DNA of 64,000 bases from Gamarada debralockiae (taxonomy: Eukaryota > Ascomycota > Leotiomycetes > Helotiales > Hyphodiscaceae), in contig NXFV01001537.1 of NCBI GenBank assembly GCA_002803225.1, positions 62,001 to 126,000 of the forward strand. The letters run 5' to 3'. Of the stretch, positions 25,852 to 35,867 are shown piece after piece. Both the position numbers and the translations under genes were made by a program. Every line of letters begins with the position of its first letter. The first letter of the stretch is position 1. The notes beneath the pieces are model-generated. The model was given only the letters and a program-made list of their open reading frames with translations, searched no databases and had not been told where the DNA came from.

Positions 25852-28007
25852 TCAAACAGCGTTCGATGGCGTTGTGCTAGCCCCACCTCTCAGATGTGAT
25901 GATGATCCCTTGAACAATGACTGCCAAATGAATGCTTCACTAAGAAGTAGCTCGATATCCTTCTCGGTCCAGTCCCTCGTCGGAAGAGCTTGGAGAAACA
26001 TCATGACTTCTTGGAAGTCCATTTTGAGTAATTTGTCAGACCATTTAACCAGAAAGGCGACGCAGACATAGAGGTGGAACTCAGAGAAGCCCTGCTCCTC
26101 AGCCTTCGATTGTTAGAATAAATATGATTCTAGGACAGAATGTTACTCACCATATACGTGTCCCACATCCTGATGGTGTTTCTGACGCTGATTTCTCTCA
26201 TCAAAAGACAATTCATCCACCGGAAACTGAACTGTATAAATTCAACACCTTCTTGCTCCAGGTGCTTCGCTAGGGAAGCGTCTATCCTCGCTGTCAGATC
26301 GTGAAGTGCTGACACTTGACGCTGAATGCCAGGTTGAGCGAATATGTAATTATCCTGGATACCATCCAGCAATTTTGTTAGGCACCAAAATGAATCTGCT
26401 TCGACGGCATCGAGAACGGGCTTTGGCAACTGTCCAGGATCCATGCCACTTTCAACATCCGAATCCGTAATATAGCTCGCAAGAAATACCTGCCAGAAGG
26501 GCGTGACGAGGTCGTTGATACCTTGGACGTAGCCACTAGCAGGATGCCGTACAGCCCATACATATAAAATCCTTTCCAGGGACCTTTGAGTAGCTTCGTA
26601 GCCGTACAACTCTAAATGTGGATTAGTTCGGGGAACATCAATGCTGATTTGATGCCATATTGCTTCATCCAGTCCTCTCGTCTTGCCGGTTGGCGCAGAA
26701 CTGGTGCCACCCCTTTCAAACGCTTGCCGTACGCCATCAAGATACTCCTTTCTTTTCCGCTCCAAAGTCCCCACCCGTCTCTCACTGCTCGTTGGAAGAT
26801 ATCCAAGAAGCAGTTGCCAGGTCATCGCGCGGACTTCTTCTGGTACGCCTGACCACGCCGCAGCTCTCAAGTCTGTCAGAGAAATCGAGGTGGCTTGTAA
26901 TATCTTCTTGAACTTATTAATCCTGGTTATTCGGGCGGAATGGGCATCGATATCTTTAGGAGAAGCATCGGTTGGTACCGGTGGGTGATTGATAAGGTGT
27001 AGTGAGTTCGCCGGGTCTCTCAGAATCTCTTTGTACTGAGGCCTTAAGATCTTTCCTTCAGTCTTTTTGGCCACAGGATAACTTGGTGTTGGGCGCTCAA
27101 TGGCGATATCTGCACTATTCGAGTATCTTCGAGGCCCGAAGCCACCAAAGCTCCCTTGTAAACCGTGTCCAAATGGCGAGAGATTCCCCGCCGACTCTGT
27201 ACTACTTTGCGCGGGATCCTTTCTTGTTTTCCTCTTCATGCTCGATATGCTCGGCAACCCAAAATCGTCCCCATCATCATTTTCGTAGCCGTATTCATCT
27301 TCTTCCTCGCCTTCATCCTCTGCGTTCCAATCATCGTTTGTGCGAGACAAGAAGTCTGTATATGTTCTTCGAGGCGGAGAAGCTAGCCCAGAAGGAGCTC
27401 TGTTTAATGGCGGGGTGTCACTGCGACCTTTGTACAATGTAGAAGATGGAGGTGTCCTTGGGCGTGTCGAACTTGAACCTAAGGATCTTGCAATTGTATG
27501 TTAGCAGTGCAGGGAGTAATGTTGGGGTAATCCTTTGAGTACATACAAATTGTCGAACTTCAGCATATCCGCGTGGGAATAGGAAGCCCCCACAACCAGC
27601 CCAGGATCCCGAATCTGCTTTTGCGGGGGCGGATCGTGCCGGCCATCTGAAGTACGACTCCGCCAGAAAGGAGATGCTGATCTGAGGTCCCGTCAGCTCC
27701 TTGTCCTCTTGTAAACCCCTGCCCCGCAGCGCGTAGAGCGTCGCCGATGGATTTGGACACATACTCAGATCTTTCTACAAGCAGAAGTGCGTATTAGCAT
27801 TCTTCGGACTAGAGGTTGGGAAGGTAAAGGAAGCAGAACGTATAGCTGCTCTTCGAAGTAGATTTTGGCGGGGAAAGGAAACTGACCGACTTGAACCATC
27901 TCCTGCGTGGGAAGAACTACAATTAGCTTCCTATTCCTCGGAGTATCAGAATGTGAGGTGCTAACCTGCTGCACCGGCTTCTTGCTGCCATTTGAAGAAG
28001 AAAACAT
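25852..28007 (-). CDS. GYP1: Gyp1-type Rab GTPase-activating protein (TBC domain)
   Basis: Six exons on the minus strand (28007..27966, 27902..27887, 27774..27717, 27681..27547, 27486..26151, 26103..25852) join in phase to 612 aa. TBC proteins speed GTP hydrolysis on Ypt/Rab GTPases with two catalytic fingers. Both are present: ISIDVPRTNP gives the IxxDxxR arginine finger (about residue 360) and SGYVQGINDL the YxQ glutamine finger (about 396). The domain starts near AAWSGVPEEVRAMTWQLLLG and ends in FLQALPTRDWTEKDIELLLS of the last exon. The N-terminus carries EYVSKSIGDALRAAGQG, then a Ser/Pro-rich linker. The second exon is only 16 nt, and the intron 27716..27682 is only 35 nt; both are supported by phase and by clean coding on each side. 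Divergent from HRP1. Confidence 0.88.
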
Positions 28008-28382
28008 ATCTGCAGAACCTCAAGTCTGCGTCTCGAATGTTTATTCCAAGAAGCAAGCCCGGAGTCAGGCTGTCTCGTCACAACCTCAGGCCTTAAAGAT
28101 CGAGAGCACTAGCGTGATTTCCCCGTCCTACCGACCACGCGAACAGCCCAACTTCAATCCAAGTCTTCAATATTTCACTCTACTCCACTGATTCACTTCT
28201 GAGCGTTTCGATTCTTCTCTCGATCATTTCCCCCGTCGCCTTTCTTTCATCTACTTCTTCGAGCAAGGAGAGTTCTTACACTGCATCTTGAGGAGAACTG
28301 TCATTGCTTTTACGACAACGCAACAATTCCAAAATCACATCCGGAGAACTAATCATATCTACAGCATACACAGTCATTCACG
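28008..28382. other. bidirectional promoter of GYP1 and HRP1
   Basis: The 375 bp separating two divergent starts. Pyrimidine-rich near 28200-28260 on the plus strand, as is common before fungal starts. No specific site recognised. Confidence 0.45.
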
Positions 28383-31300
28383 ATGACCGAGCCAGAGAAC
28401 TTCGAGGAGGATCTCTTCGCCGATTTGTATGTACAATTTTCAGCTTCAGGACTCTAGCTCAGCTCCCCGGAGCCTCTATGACACGGAAATATGGCTGCCA
28501 GTCATTTCATTGCCTGCGTGATCACAGCGCCCTTTATCGATTATTTCAGCTTCCAGACACAGAGCTAACATTGACTTCAGGTATACCGAAGATGATTCCG
28601 CGCCCAAGCCCACAGCAGCCGCCGAAGTCAAATCCGAACCCACTGCTGCCGCAGAGGTGAAGGCTGAGGAAGCCGATCAAAACGGAGATGGAGACGAACA
28701 AATGTATGGTGGTGAACAGGATGATGATGACGAGATAGACTTCAACCTAGGCAATGGTGGCGGAGCTGAACATAGTTACGACGCTCCGCCCTCTGAGGAA
28801 GCACATGGACCCGGTATCAAGGAAGATGGGTAAGATTGCGAATATTTTTCTTTACTTTTTGAAAATCTTTCACAAGATCTAGCACATGATCACAATTACA
28901 TGAGCTTTACTTTCGCTCGTGGCACGATTCTGAGGACCTGCGAATCGGCGGCTTACAATTCGGATTGGGCTGAAGGATATGATAACTGGGAGGTTTTGGC
29001 TCGGGGAGATCTGCGCTGGGTTGGGAATGATGGGGGACTTGGATGGGCTAGTTGGAGGCGGAATCCGCAATGCGTTGCCTGCGTATGGACTGTGGTTGGC
29101 AAATTCAGCAGCAATAGAGGCCAGAAATACTTGGAAATCCGCAGCAACGGGCGGTTATTCTATGGGAATCCAAATGCCGCTTGATGGGACCAAGTTCAAA
29201 GCCAAGTTGAGGAGACGCAAGATTAGAGTTGAGGGTTGAACAGAGCGACGGAACGGCTGGTGGCTGTTATGATTCTGGTTCTTCGCCTCATGCATTCGCC
29301 AACAGCGGTCATAGTCAAGCCTACTACATAGCCTATTGTCGAGATAATCTTCATAGAGCAAGATAGGAGGCCACAGATAGGTTCTAGCAGAACGGGCAGC
29401 GCCTAGCGCTCGACGCCAGTACCTAGCATCACGATAGCAAAAGACACGATTGTTCTTGGATATCTTGAGGTGTCAAACTTCGTCGCATGACTCTCTGGGA
29501 AACATGTGGGCAAGTCATGGCATCGAGGATGTATGGCTTCGTGGGTACAGATCTATCATTTGCCGGGGTTGTGTTAAACCCAGATCGGACCCGAAACAAC
29601 TCTCCGTTCACCCTTCGCCCGCTCCCAGATCAATGCCAGTTGGAATGGAGATGCCTGAGAAACGTTCTCCAAAATCATAGGGGAGGAAATTTGCTGCAGC
29701 TGCCCCTTTAGCGAGACATCATGCCTCTCTTCACAATGCTCGACCATCTGGGGAATTTATGGAGGAACCGATGCACCACTTTCCAACCAGCTCAGCCATG
29801 GATACCGTTTCTCACCACAATTTCTGGTGTTTTCCTGATCATTTATGGCACAGCAGCTAACGATTTAAATATATAGAAAGATGTTCATTGGCGGATTGAA
29901 CTGGGAGACCACTGATCGTAAGTAACATTGAGCTCCTCCTCATTTGTTGAACTTTTCTAACCATAGTTCAAGAGTCACTCAAAGACTACTTCTCGCAATT
30001 TGGTGAGGTACTAGAATGTACTGTTATGAGAGATGGTGCATCTGGTCGTTCTCGAGGCTTTGGCTTCTTGACATTCAAAGATGCACGCACTGTGAACATT
30101 GTGATGGTGAAGGAACATTACCTCGATGGCAAAATTGTAAGACCCGGTCTTCAACTTATGTTAATTATTTGCGTCACTATCCTTCCAAGTTTCCTTCACT
30201 TCCTCTACCAAACAAATGCTCACCCATTTAAAGATCGATCCGAAACGTGCGATTCCTCGAGACGAACAAGAGAAGACAAGTAAGATCTTCGTCGGTGGTG
30301 TCTCTCAAGAAGCAACCGAACAGGACTTCAAAGAATACTTCATGCAATTCGGTCGAGTCGTTGATGCTACCCTGATGATGGACAAAGACACCGGCAGACC
30401 ACGAGGTTTCGGGTTCGTTACTTTCGACAATGAGACCGCGGTCGACGCTTGTCTTGCCCAACCACTCGAGATCCTCGGCAAGCCAATCGAAGTCAAGAAA
30501 GCTCAGCCCCGTGGCAATATGCGAGAGGAAGAAGAAACTCGTGGTGGTGGTCGAGGCGGCCGATTCCGAAAAGGAGCGGCAAGCGACGAGAGCCAGAACG
30601 CCAATCAACAACAGCAAGGCGGTAATCAGATGGCTCCTGGTGGTATGACTCCCCAATTGATGGCCCAGTACTGGCAACGAATGCAGCAATACTTCGCCAT
30701 GATGCAGCAGCAGATGGCCATGGGTGGTGGACGCGGTATGGGTGGCATGCCCGGCGGTATGAACCCGGCGATGATGGCGCAAATGGCTCAGATGCAGCAA
30801 ATGCAACAAATGCAGCAGCAGATGCAGAGTGGAGCCGGTCCTCGAAGCCAGAGTCCTCAGAGTCCAGGTGCTGCGATGGCTGCTATGCAAGGCATGAACC
30901 CCGCTATGATGCAACAAATGCAACAGATGCAGCAAATGCAGATGCAACAAGGCATGGGTGGTGGTAACGGCGGTGGTTATGCTGCTGGTGGAGGAAGCAA
31001 CCCTGGTGGACGAATTGGTACGCCGGGCTACAACGCATATGAGCAGCAGATGTTCGAGCAGCAGAAGTATGAGCAGCAACAGATGCGACGTGCTCAGCGT
31101 GAGCACTCTCAGTACGCTCAAGGTGGTGGATATGGTGGTATGGGTGGAGGACCGACTTCTTGGGAGGGAATGTATGACGATGTTCCGCAACCCAATGTCG
31201 GTGGAAATGGAAATGGTGGCGGACGTGGTGGATTCCAGGGTGGAAAGAGTGGTGGAAGTAACAGAGGATCAGCGCCGCCTCAGACTGGACCTCAGAGTGC

Positions 31301-31412
31301 TCCTCCAGCAAATGCTCCAACTGGACCGAAGAACGCTGGCAAGCCAGGCGCAAACTATCGTGGTGGCGGCAGAGGCGGCCAGCGAGGATTCCATCCATAT
31401 GCGAGAGGTTGA
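28383..31412 (+). CDS. HRP1: Hrp1/Nab4-like RNA-binding protein (two RRMs, Met/Gln-rich tail)
   Basis: Five exons (28383..28426, 28581..28829, 29877..29917, 29967..30136, 30234..31412) join in phase to 560 aa. Hrp1 binds the efficiency element in pre-mRNA 3' ends as cleavage factor IB and shuttles with mRNA. After an acidic N-terminus, RRM1 shows RNP2 MFIGGL and RNP1 RGFGFLTF, and RRM2 shows IFVGGV and RGFGFVTF; the two are joined by the short linker DPKRAIPRDEQEKTS typical of Hrp1/Musashi/DAZAP1 proteins. The remaining half is Met/Gln/Gly-rich with many MQQMQQ units, then RGG-like repeats (GGGRGGQRG), a prion-like composition. The intron before RRM1 (28830..29876) is 1,047 nt, far longer than any other here. 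Converges on the dioxygenase gene. Confidence 0.92.
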
Positions 31413-31632
31413 ATGGGTGGGTTGAATGATTGCTGCGTGGTGTCACCAAAAATAATGGATAATCTCTGCATGGGGTATCATTGCGGTTCGTTTTCACGAT
31501 GCATGGGCTGCCTGGGTTGGGCGGTCTACTGATGGAATCTCTCTCATTTCCAGAGGTAAAAGGGCCTCTGAATCGTAAAGCTTACATCAAAACGCACCAA
31601 TAAATCTTGATTTCTATGACTTGACTTCATTC

Positions 31633-32641
31633 TTATAACTTCGTGAATCCCTCCTTTGGTGGCTGCAACCAATTCCTCTCATCATACACCGCACCCTCTC
31701 CCTCAATAACGTGAAACGTATAAATGATCCGTCCCTTCTGGCTAACATTCTTCTCACTCTTATGCAGCAAATTCCCATGAATCAGCACCAAAGTACCAGC
31801 CTTAACCTCTCCAAGCTTGTACTCTCCCTCCTCCTGTGTCTCACCAACACCAAACTCCTCCGCAGCCGGAAACCGCCTCCCCTCATTCTCAATAAATTCC
31901 GTCCCACTCCCACCCTTCTTCCTAACAAATCTCTTCCCAACCTCGGCTCTCTTATGGCTTCCGGGCAAGAAACTCAAACATCCGTTCTCGGCCGTGGCAT
32001 CTTCCAGTGCGTACCAAAAACCCACTGCACTTGGAGGGTCGGTATAGAGGAATGTAGAGTCTTGGTGTGGAGGTACGGCGCCGCCAATCTCAGGCTGCTT
32101 GCAAATTACCATGCTTTGGAGGCATTGCGGGGAGCGGAAACCGAGGGAGCGGGCGATGGCAGATGGGGAGTGAGTTGAGGAGGGTGACAGGAGGGATGCG
32201 AACGGTGGGGAGAGAACGTGGAGATAGTGGCCTATTTTGTTGATTGCGCGGGCCTTGGGTTTGGTTAAATTTCCTTGGCCATCGAATGCATCTGTGGGAA
32301 GTCAGAATCATTTGAATTGGAATGAGAGACTGGGATTGGGAAGGGAACGCACCTTCCTCGAAAAAGAAACGTATCTTGTCTCCACTGGATAGGAAATAAT
32401 CGTCTCCAACGTGCTCCCCGTCTGTTCCTTCGCCAGTTGAGAATTTGGTCATGGGGTGATCGTCTAGAGAGAAGCTCTCGAGCATAGACTGGGTTTCTTG
32501 GAGGAGGGCGGAGACGGTTGTGGGGTCGAGGGCGTCAGGGATGAGGAGGTAGCCATCGTGTTCGAAGGTAGCTAGTTGTTCTTTTGAAAGTCCCTGTTGG
32601 ACTGTTGAAGGGGGATCTGGGGAGATTCGTGAAAGTGCCAT
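31633..32641 (-). CDS. phytanoyl-CoA dioxygenase (PhyH) family protein
   Basis: Two exons on the minus strand, 32641..32353 and 32291..31633, join in phase to 315 aa. The PhyH family comprises Fe(II)/2-oxoglutarate oxygenases. The facial triad is visible as HQD in GAVPPHQDSTFLYTD (about residue 175) and the distal His in LIHGNLLHKSEKN, followed by GRIIYTFHV, whose Arg would bind 2-oxoglutarate. The N-terminal FEHDGYLLIPDAL is the usual PhyH start. The closest animal relative in style is PHYHD1; the real substrate is unknown. No clear C-terminal peroxisome signal (it ends FTKL). Confidence 0.9.
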
Positions 32642-33159
32642 TGTAGAAAGATGAGAACTGGGTCGAAGTGGAGAGAAGGGAGAGATGTTGGAGTTGAGGC
32701 TTATCGATTGAACCCCACCATGATAAGCTGAGGCTAGCTATGTCGCCAGTCTTCAAGTAACAGAGACCACGGTTTATCCCAACTTTGAAATCAGTGATAG
32801 GAGCAAGAGAACAAGTCTTTTACTAATGTGGGCTCCAGTTTGAACTCACACAGCTTTCGATAATAGTGATTAGATTGGAACTTGGAACTATTGCCGTGGC
32901 CACTCAGCCATAAAGACCATTTTCTAACTAAGCATCTACTCCGTTTAAAGGACTGAAAAGATTGAGAATATCCGTCTGAATTATGTTTCCTCAACTATTT
33001 AAATCAACTGAACGATTATCATCTCGTTGTTCTGGTGTCCTCTGCGGCTAGTTACAAATGAGTGGCCCTCGGCCTCGCTTAAGTCCCCCGCGCACAAAAT
33101 TTGGCCTTCTTTTCTTAATGCCCGTATTTAGCAACATAAGAAATTTTTGATTTACAAAT
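32642..33159. other. spacer upstream of tRNA-Leu(UAA)
   Basis: The upstream flank of the PhyH gene and of the interrupted tRNA. AT-rich just before 33160 (33120-33155). No gene seen. Confidence 0.5.
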
Positions 33160-33183
33160 GCTCGTTTGGCCGAGTGGTCTAAG

Positions 33184-33231
33184 GTACGAAATCCAGCCCT
33201 TCCAGCAGTTCTTTGGACTAACTTTCCATAG
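33184..33231 (+). other. 48-nt spliceosomal-like intron in the tRNA D-stem
   Basis: Starts GTACGA, ends CCATAG, with CTAAC at positions 35-39. It lies between the first and second base of the 3' D-stem strand (TCTAAG / GCGATGG). Ends and branch-like motif match the pre-mRNA introns of this window rather than tRNA introns. Confidence 0.75.
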
Positions 33232-33289
33232 GCGATGGTTTTAAGTTGAATATCAACTTCCCACCATTATCGAAAGATGCGTGCGTTCG

Positions 33290-33337
33290 GCTAGTCTTCC
33301 TACTTCGCAGCGTAGAATTAAAGCTAACATTACATAG
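33290..33337 (+). other. 48-nt intron in the tRNA T-loop
   Basis: Starts GCTAGT, ends ACATAG, with CTAAC again at positions 35-39. It lies between tRNA positions 57 and 58. The donor would be of GC-AG type and weak at position 3. Removal restores loop TTCGAAC and a perfect T-stem. Confidence 0.7.
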
Positions 33338-33353
33338 AACCGCACAGCGAGCA

Positions 33354-33986
33354 AGTTCTCTTTTGTCCCTTTTCCTTTTTGTGCTTTACACAGTTGTGTC
33401 TTCCCTTCCTTTTTGTCAAGTTCAAGAATTGACAAACCGGGCTAGAATTTAAGCGAGCCCCTCAGCCCTCGCTACGACTTTCGAGAGTAGTCAAGAACTT
33501 AGCATAGCGTTCTCCTTTTAATTTTACCCATCTTCAAAGTACTTCCCTTTGGGTAGATTGATTAAACTCCCAGAAGTGAGCTCATTAACTCCAGGTGGAA
33601 AGCTGGCCCAATATCGATTCGTTCGCTGGAAGCCATCTACAAGATAGTATTCAATATTAAATCGATATGTGCGATTTGCCACTTTACGTGGTACCTGCTC
33701 CACGAGATTCATTCTCACAAAATTGGTATGGGCAAGCTTGAATGGTAACAAAGGAGCGGAAAGCTTCGTAGTCCATATTTATTAGTTGATTCTACGCATT
33801 AAGTACGTGGACCATATGGCTGGTCCTCCCGCCCACGTTCATACAGCCTCCCAAAGCGCCTTTTATATCATGCAGTGAAGACCGCTGCCAACGTAGAACC
33901 CAAAACAATGCTGTTGCTCCATACGTAACCAGACCAATAGAGATAAGATAACGAACTCCTTGGATACATGCACACCTCCCTCTCAA
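33354..33986. other. spacer between tRNA and four-TM gene
   Basis: Apart from the T-rich tRNA tail, no gene. A short minus-strand frame at 33751-33524 has no recognisable features. Confidence 0.5.
33376..33380 (+). terminator. possible Pol III terminator
   Basis: TTTTT, 23 nt beyond the tRNA-Leu(UAA) 3' end, with shorter TTTT runs at 33361 and 33370. A T-rich tail in the right place supports Pol III transcription; no 5-T run occurs inside the tRNA gene. Confidence 0.45.
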
Positions 33987-34670
33987 TCACCTCCCATGAC
34001 GCTCGCTCGGAATGAGTTCATAGCCATCCTCTGGAGGGAAGACATATGCCGAAAGAGCAATGAAACCAGCCGAAAGCACAGCAATACTCCAGGATGCCGT
34101 GCAAAGAATCCATCCCTTATCCAGTTTCCATCCCGCAAAGAATCGATCATCGTTGTCATAGAGGTATGCCTGACATCATTAGTAAAGCCCTTCTCAGTGT
34201 CCTAGCTTCACATACCACAACAGCCATGGCAGCGCACTGTATTATGCCCACCAACATCAACATAAAAGTCAAAACCTTCCACCCCGTCTCCCTCTTCTGC
34301 CTGCCACCCAGTATAACCACACAATACGCCAGAATCGTCACCAACTCCAGTACTGCCGCAAACGACATCATGAATCCCACCGACCTCCACATAGAGCAGA
34401 AATATCTGTCTGTGCCATGGCAATCCTCGTATTGTGGGAAGTGCTGGCATTTGTTGCTCACGGACGTACAGCTCCTGTGTAAGCCTATCGTCTTTTGGAA
34501 ATGGCCGGTCGATCCATCGACGTCCCAGGAGATCCAATTCGGGATGAATATTGAGGCGAGGGTCATAGCAGTCGCTGCAGATTGTTAGGAGAGATGAAGC
34601 GATTGAGGGAGGATGACTTGCCGGCCACGAAGGCTACGAGCGCCGCGCTGTAGACAATCGCTCTCGTCAT
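33987..34670 (-). CDS. fungal four-TM membrane protein with Cys-rich loop
   Basis: Three exons on the minus strand, 34670..34622, 34574..34216 and 34169..33987, join in phase to 196 aa. The first intron uses a GC donor (GCAAGT) with a CTAAC branch and CAG end; the second is GTATGT..CAG. Four hydrophobic segments are visible: the N-terminus (IVYSAALVAFVA), after WRSVGF (MMSFAAVLELVTILAYCVVI), after GWKV (TFMLMLVGIIQCAAMAVV) and WILCTASWSIAVLSAGFIAL. The loop after TM1 has four Cys (SCTSVSNKC, DCHG, YFCSMW), a claudin/SUR7-like topology. It ends YELIPSERHGR. Function unknown; I recognise it as a conserved fungal type without a name. Confidence 0.8.
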
Positions 34671-35867
34671 CTTGACTGCTTCTCCACTGCTTCAATCCCT
34701 ATGTATTTGCCAACCAGATTCAAGGATCGAAGGAGGCGAGTAGGGCATAAAATTGGGAAGCCTGAGGACAGTAGTATGTTGTTATTTGTGAGGAGGGTCG
34801 TCCGTGAGGGGTTGAATTTGCGGTCAAAGCTGGCTGCCTAGCTCAATTTTCAAACAAGCTTTGCAGATCTGATCTCGCAGCTTTCAGCATAAAAATCGCG
34901 CAAGCTGCGAGTAAATGCTGGCTTCTACCAAATCAATTATTCTTGCACGAGCTCAATGATAAGGAGGGCTTTGCCAAAAGCGGCCAAGGTTGCTTGCGCG
35001 GTGTTCGAGGATGGGATTTCGAAATGGAGAAGGTGTTCTCACTGTGTGGCTGGAATGACGTTTCTTGCTTGGGAAAGCTCACCTATCAGAAAGTGGTAGA
35101 GTACGGCGGACATGAAAGACATTTCGGTCATTTTGTTCAAAGCTACTTTCGAGCGTACCAATCACCCAAAAGAGTAACAAATGGTTCAGTGCTCTGCTGG
35201 GTCACTTTCAGTAGGACGATCTAGGACTCAATCGCTCAAATAGAAAGGGTCACTAGGATTCAATACATGCAAATAGAGATCATAGTCTTTAGGATTGAAT
35301 TACTAGAAAATAGAAAAGGATCCACGAAGTTGTAAAACTAGCGCCTTTGAGCTTTGTGTCTACATACGCTTGGTAATCCGCTATACTGGGCGTCCGGGGA
35401 TGCATATGCAACGTTTGCATGTTGAAATGTTCACGAGGCACATCTTTACCAGAGATAAGAGAATCCCCACACAGATTATGTCTTCCTATTGGTCTTGAGA
35501 GTTTCAGGTCTGTGGGATATTTTGGGCATCTTGATTGGTATTCGTGCAACGACCTTCGTCGTAAAGGGTATCTTCTTACAGTACATTTCTCTCTCTTGTG
35601 GTTCTCCGGTCATGAATGACCCTGATCAGACCACCATGACCAGAATATCCTTCTACCGAACTGGCAAGGGATATAAGATATCAATCGTTCAATCCGTTTC
35701 AGAGATCGAGTGCCTCCAAAGGACATCCAGGTACCGACACCTCTTTGCCTCGGAATGAGGGAAGAGCGCTGCAGAACAGCCACCCTTACCATTCGCTGAA
35801 AGATTAAAAGCTCATATCCCATCCCTTACGACACTTCACATCATCCATATTTGATGTGATCTGGCCC
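34671..35867. other. gene-free 1.2 kb
   Basis: Short frames on both strands only. An imperfect repeat of a GACTCAATCGCTCAAATAGA-like phrase lies near 35224-35320. No gene, tRNA or element recognised. Confidence 0.45.

Larger units (their letters stand above)
33160..33353 (+). tRNA. tRNA-Leu(UAA) split by three introns, two of spliceosomal type
   Basis: Exon pieces are 33160..33183, 33232..33245, 33262..33289 and 33338..33353. Joined they make an 82-nt leucine tRNA. The acceptor GCTCGTT pairs with AGCGAGC (one G-U), then discriminator A. The D-stem is GCC/GGC with loop GAGTGGTCTAA, and the anticodon stem ATGGT/ACCAT holds anticodon TAA. The variable arm is ATC GAAA GAT and the T-arm GTGCG-TTCGAAC-CGCAC. 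The 16-nt intron 33246..33261 is at the canonical 37/38 site. Two further 48-nt insertions interrupt the 3' D-stem strand and the T-loop. The A box (TGGCCGAGTGG) is intact, but the B box is split. Every stem pairs only after precise removal, which argues strongly for a functional gene. Confidence 0.85.

Noticed and set aside
28900..29184. Trp/Gly-rich open frame inside the long HRP1 intron
   Set aside because: It has no splice sites keeping the HRP1 phase and no recognisable domain; probably chance in a G-rich stretch.
30228..31190. Minus-strand open frame of 320 codons rich in Leu/His/Ser
   Set aside because: It is the shadow of the Met/Gln repeats of HRP1.
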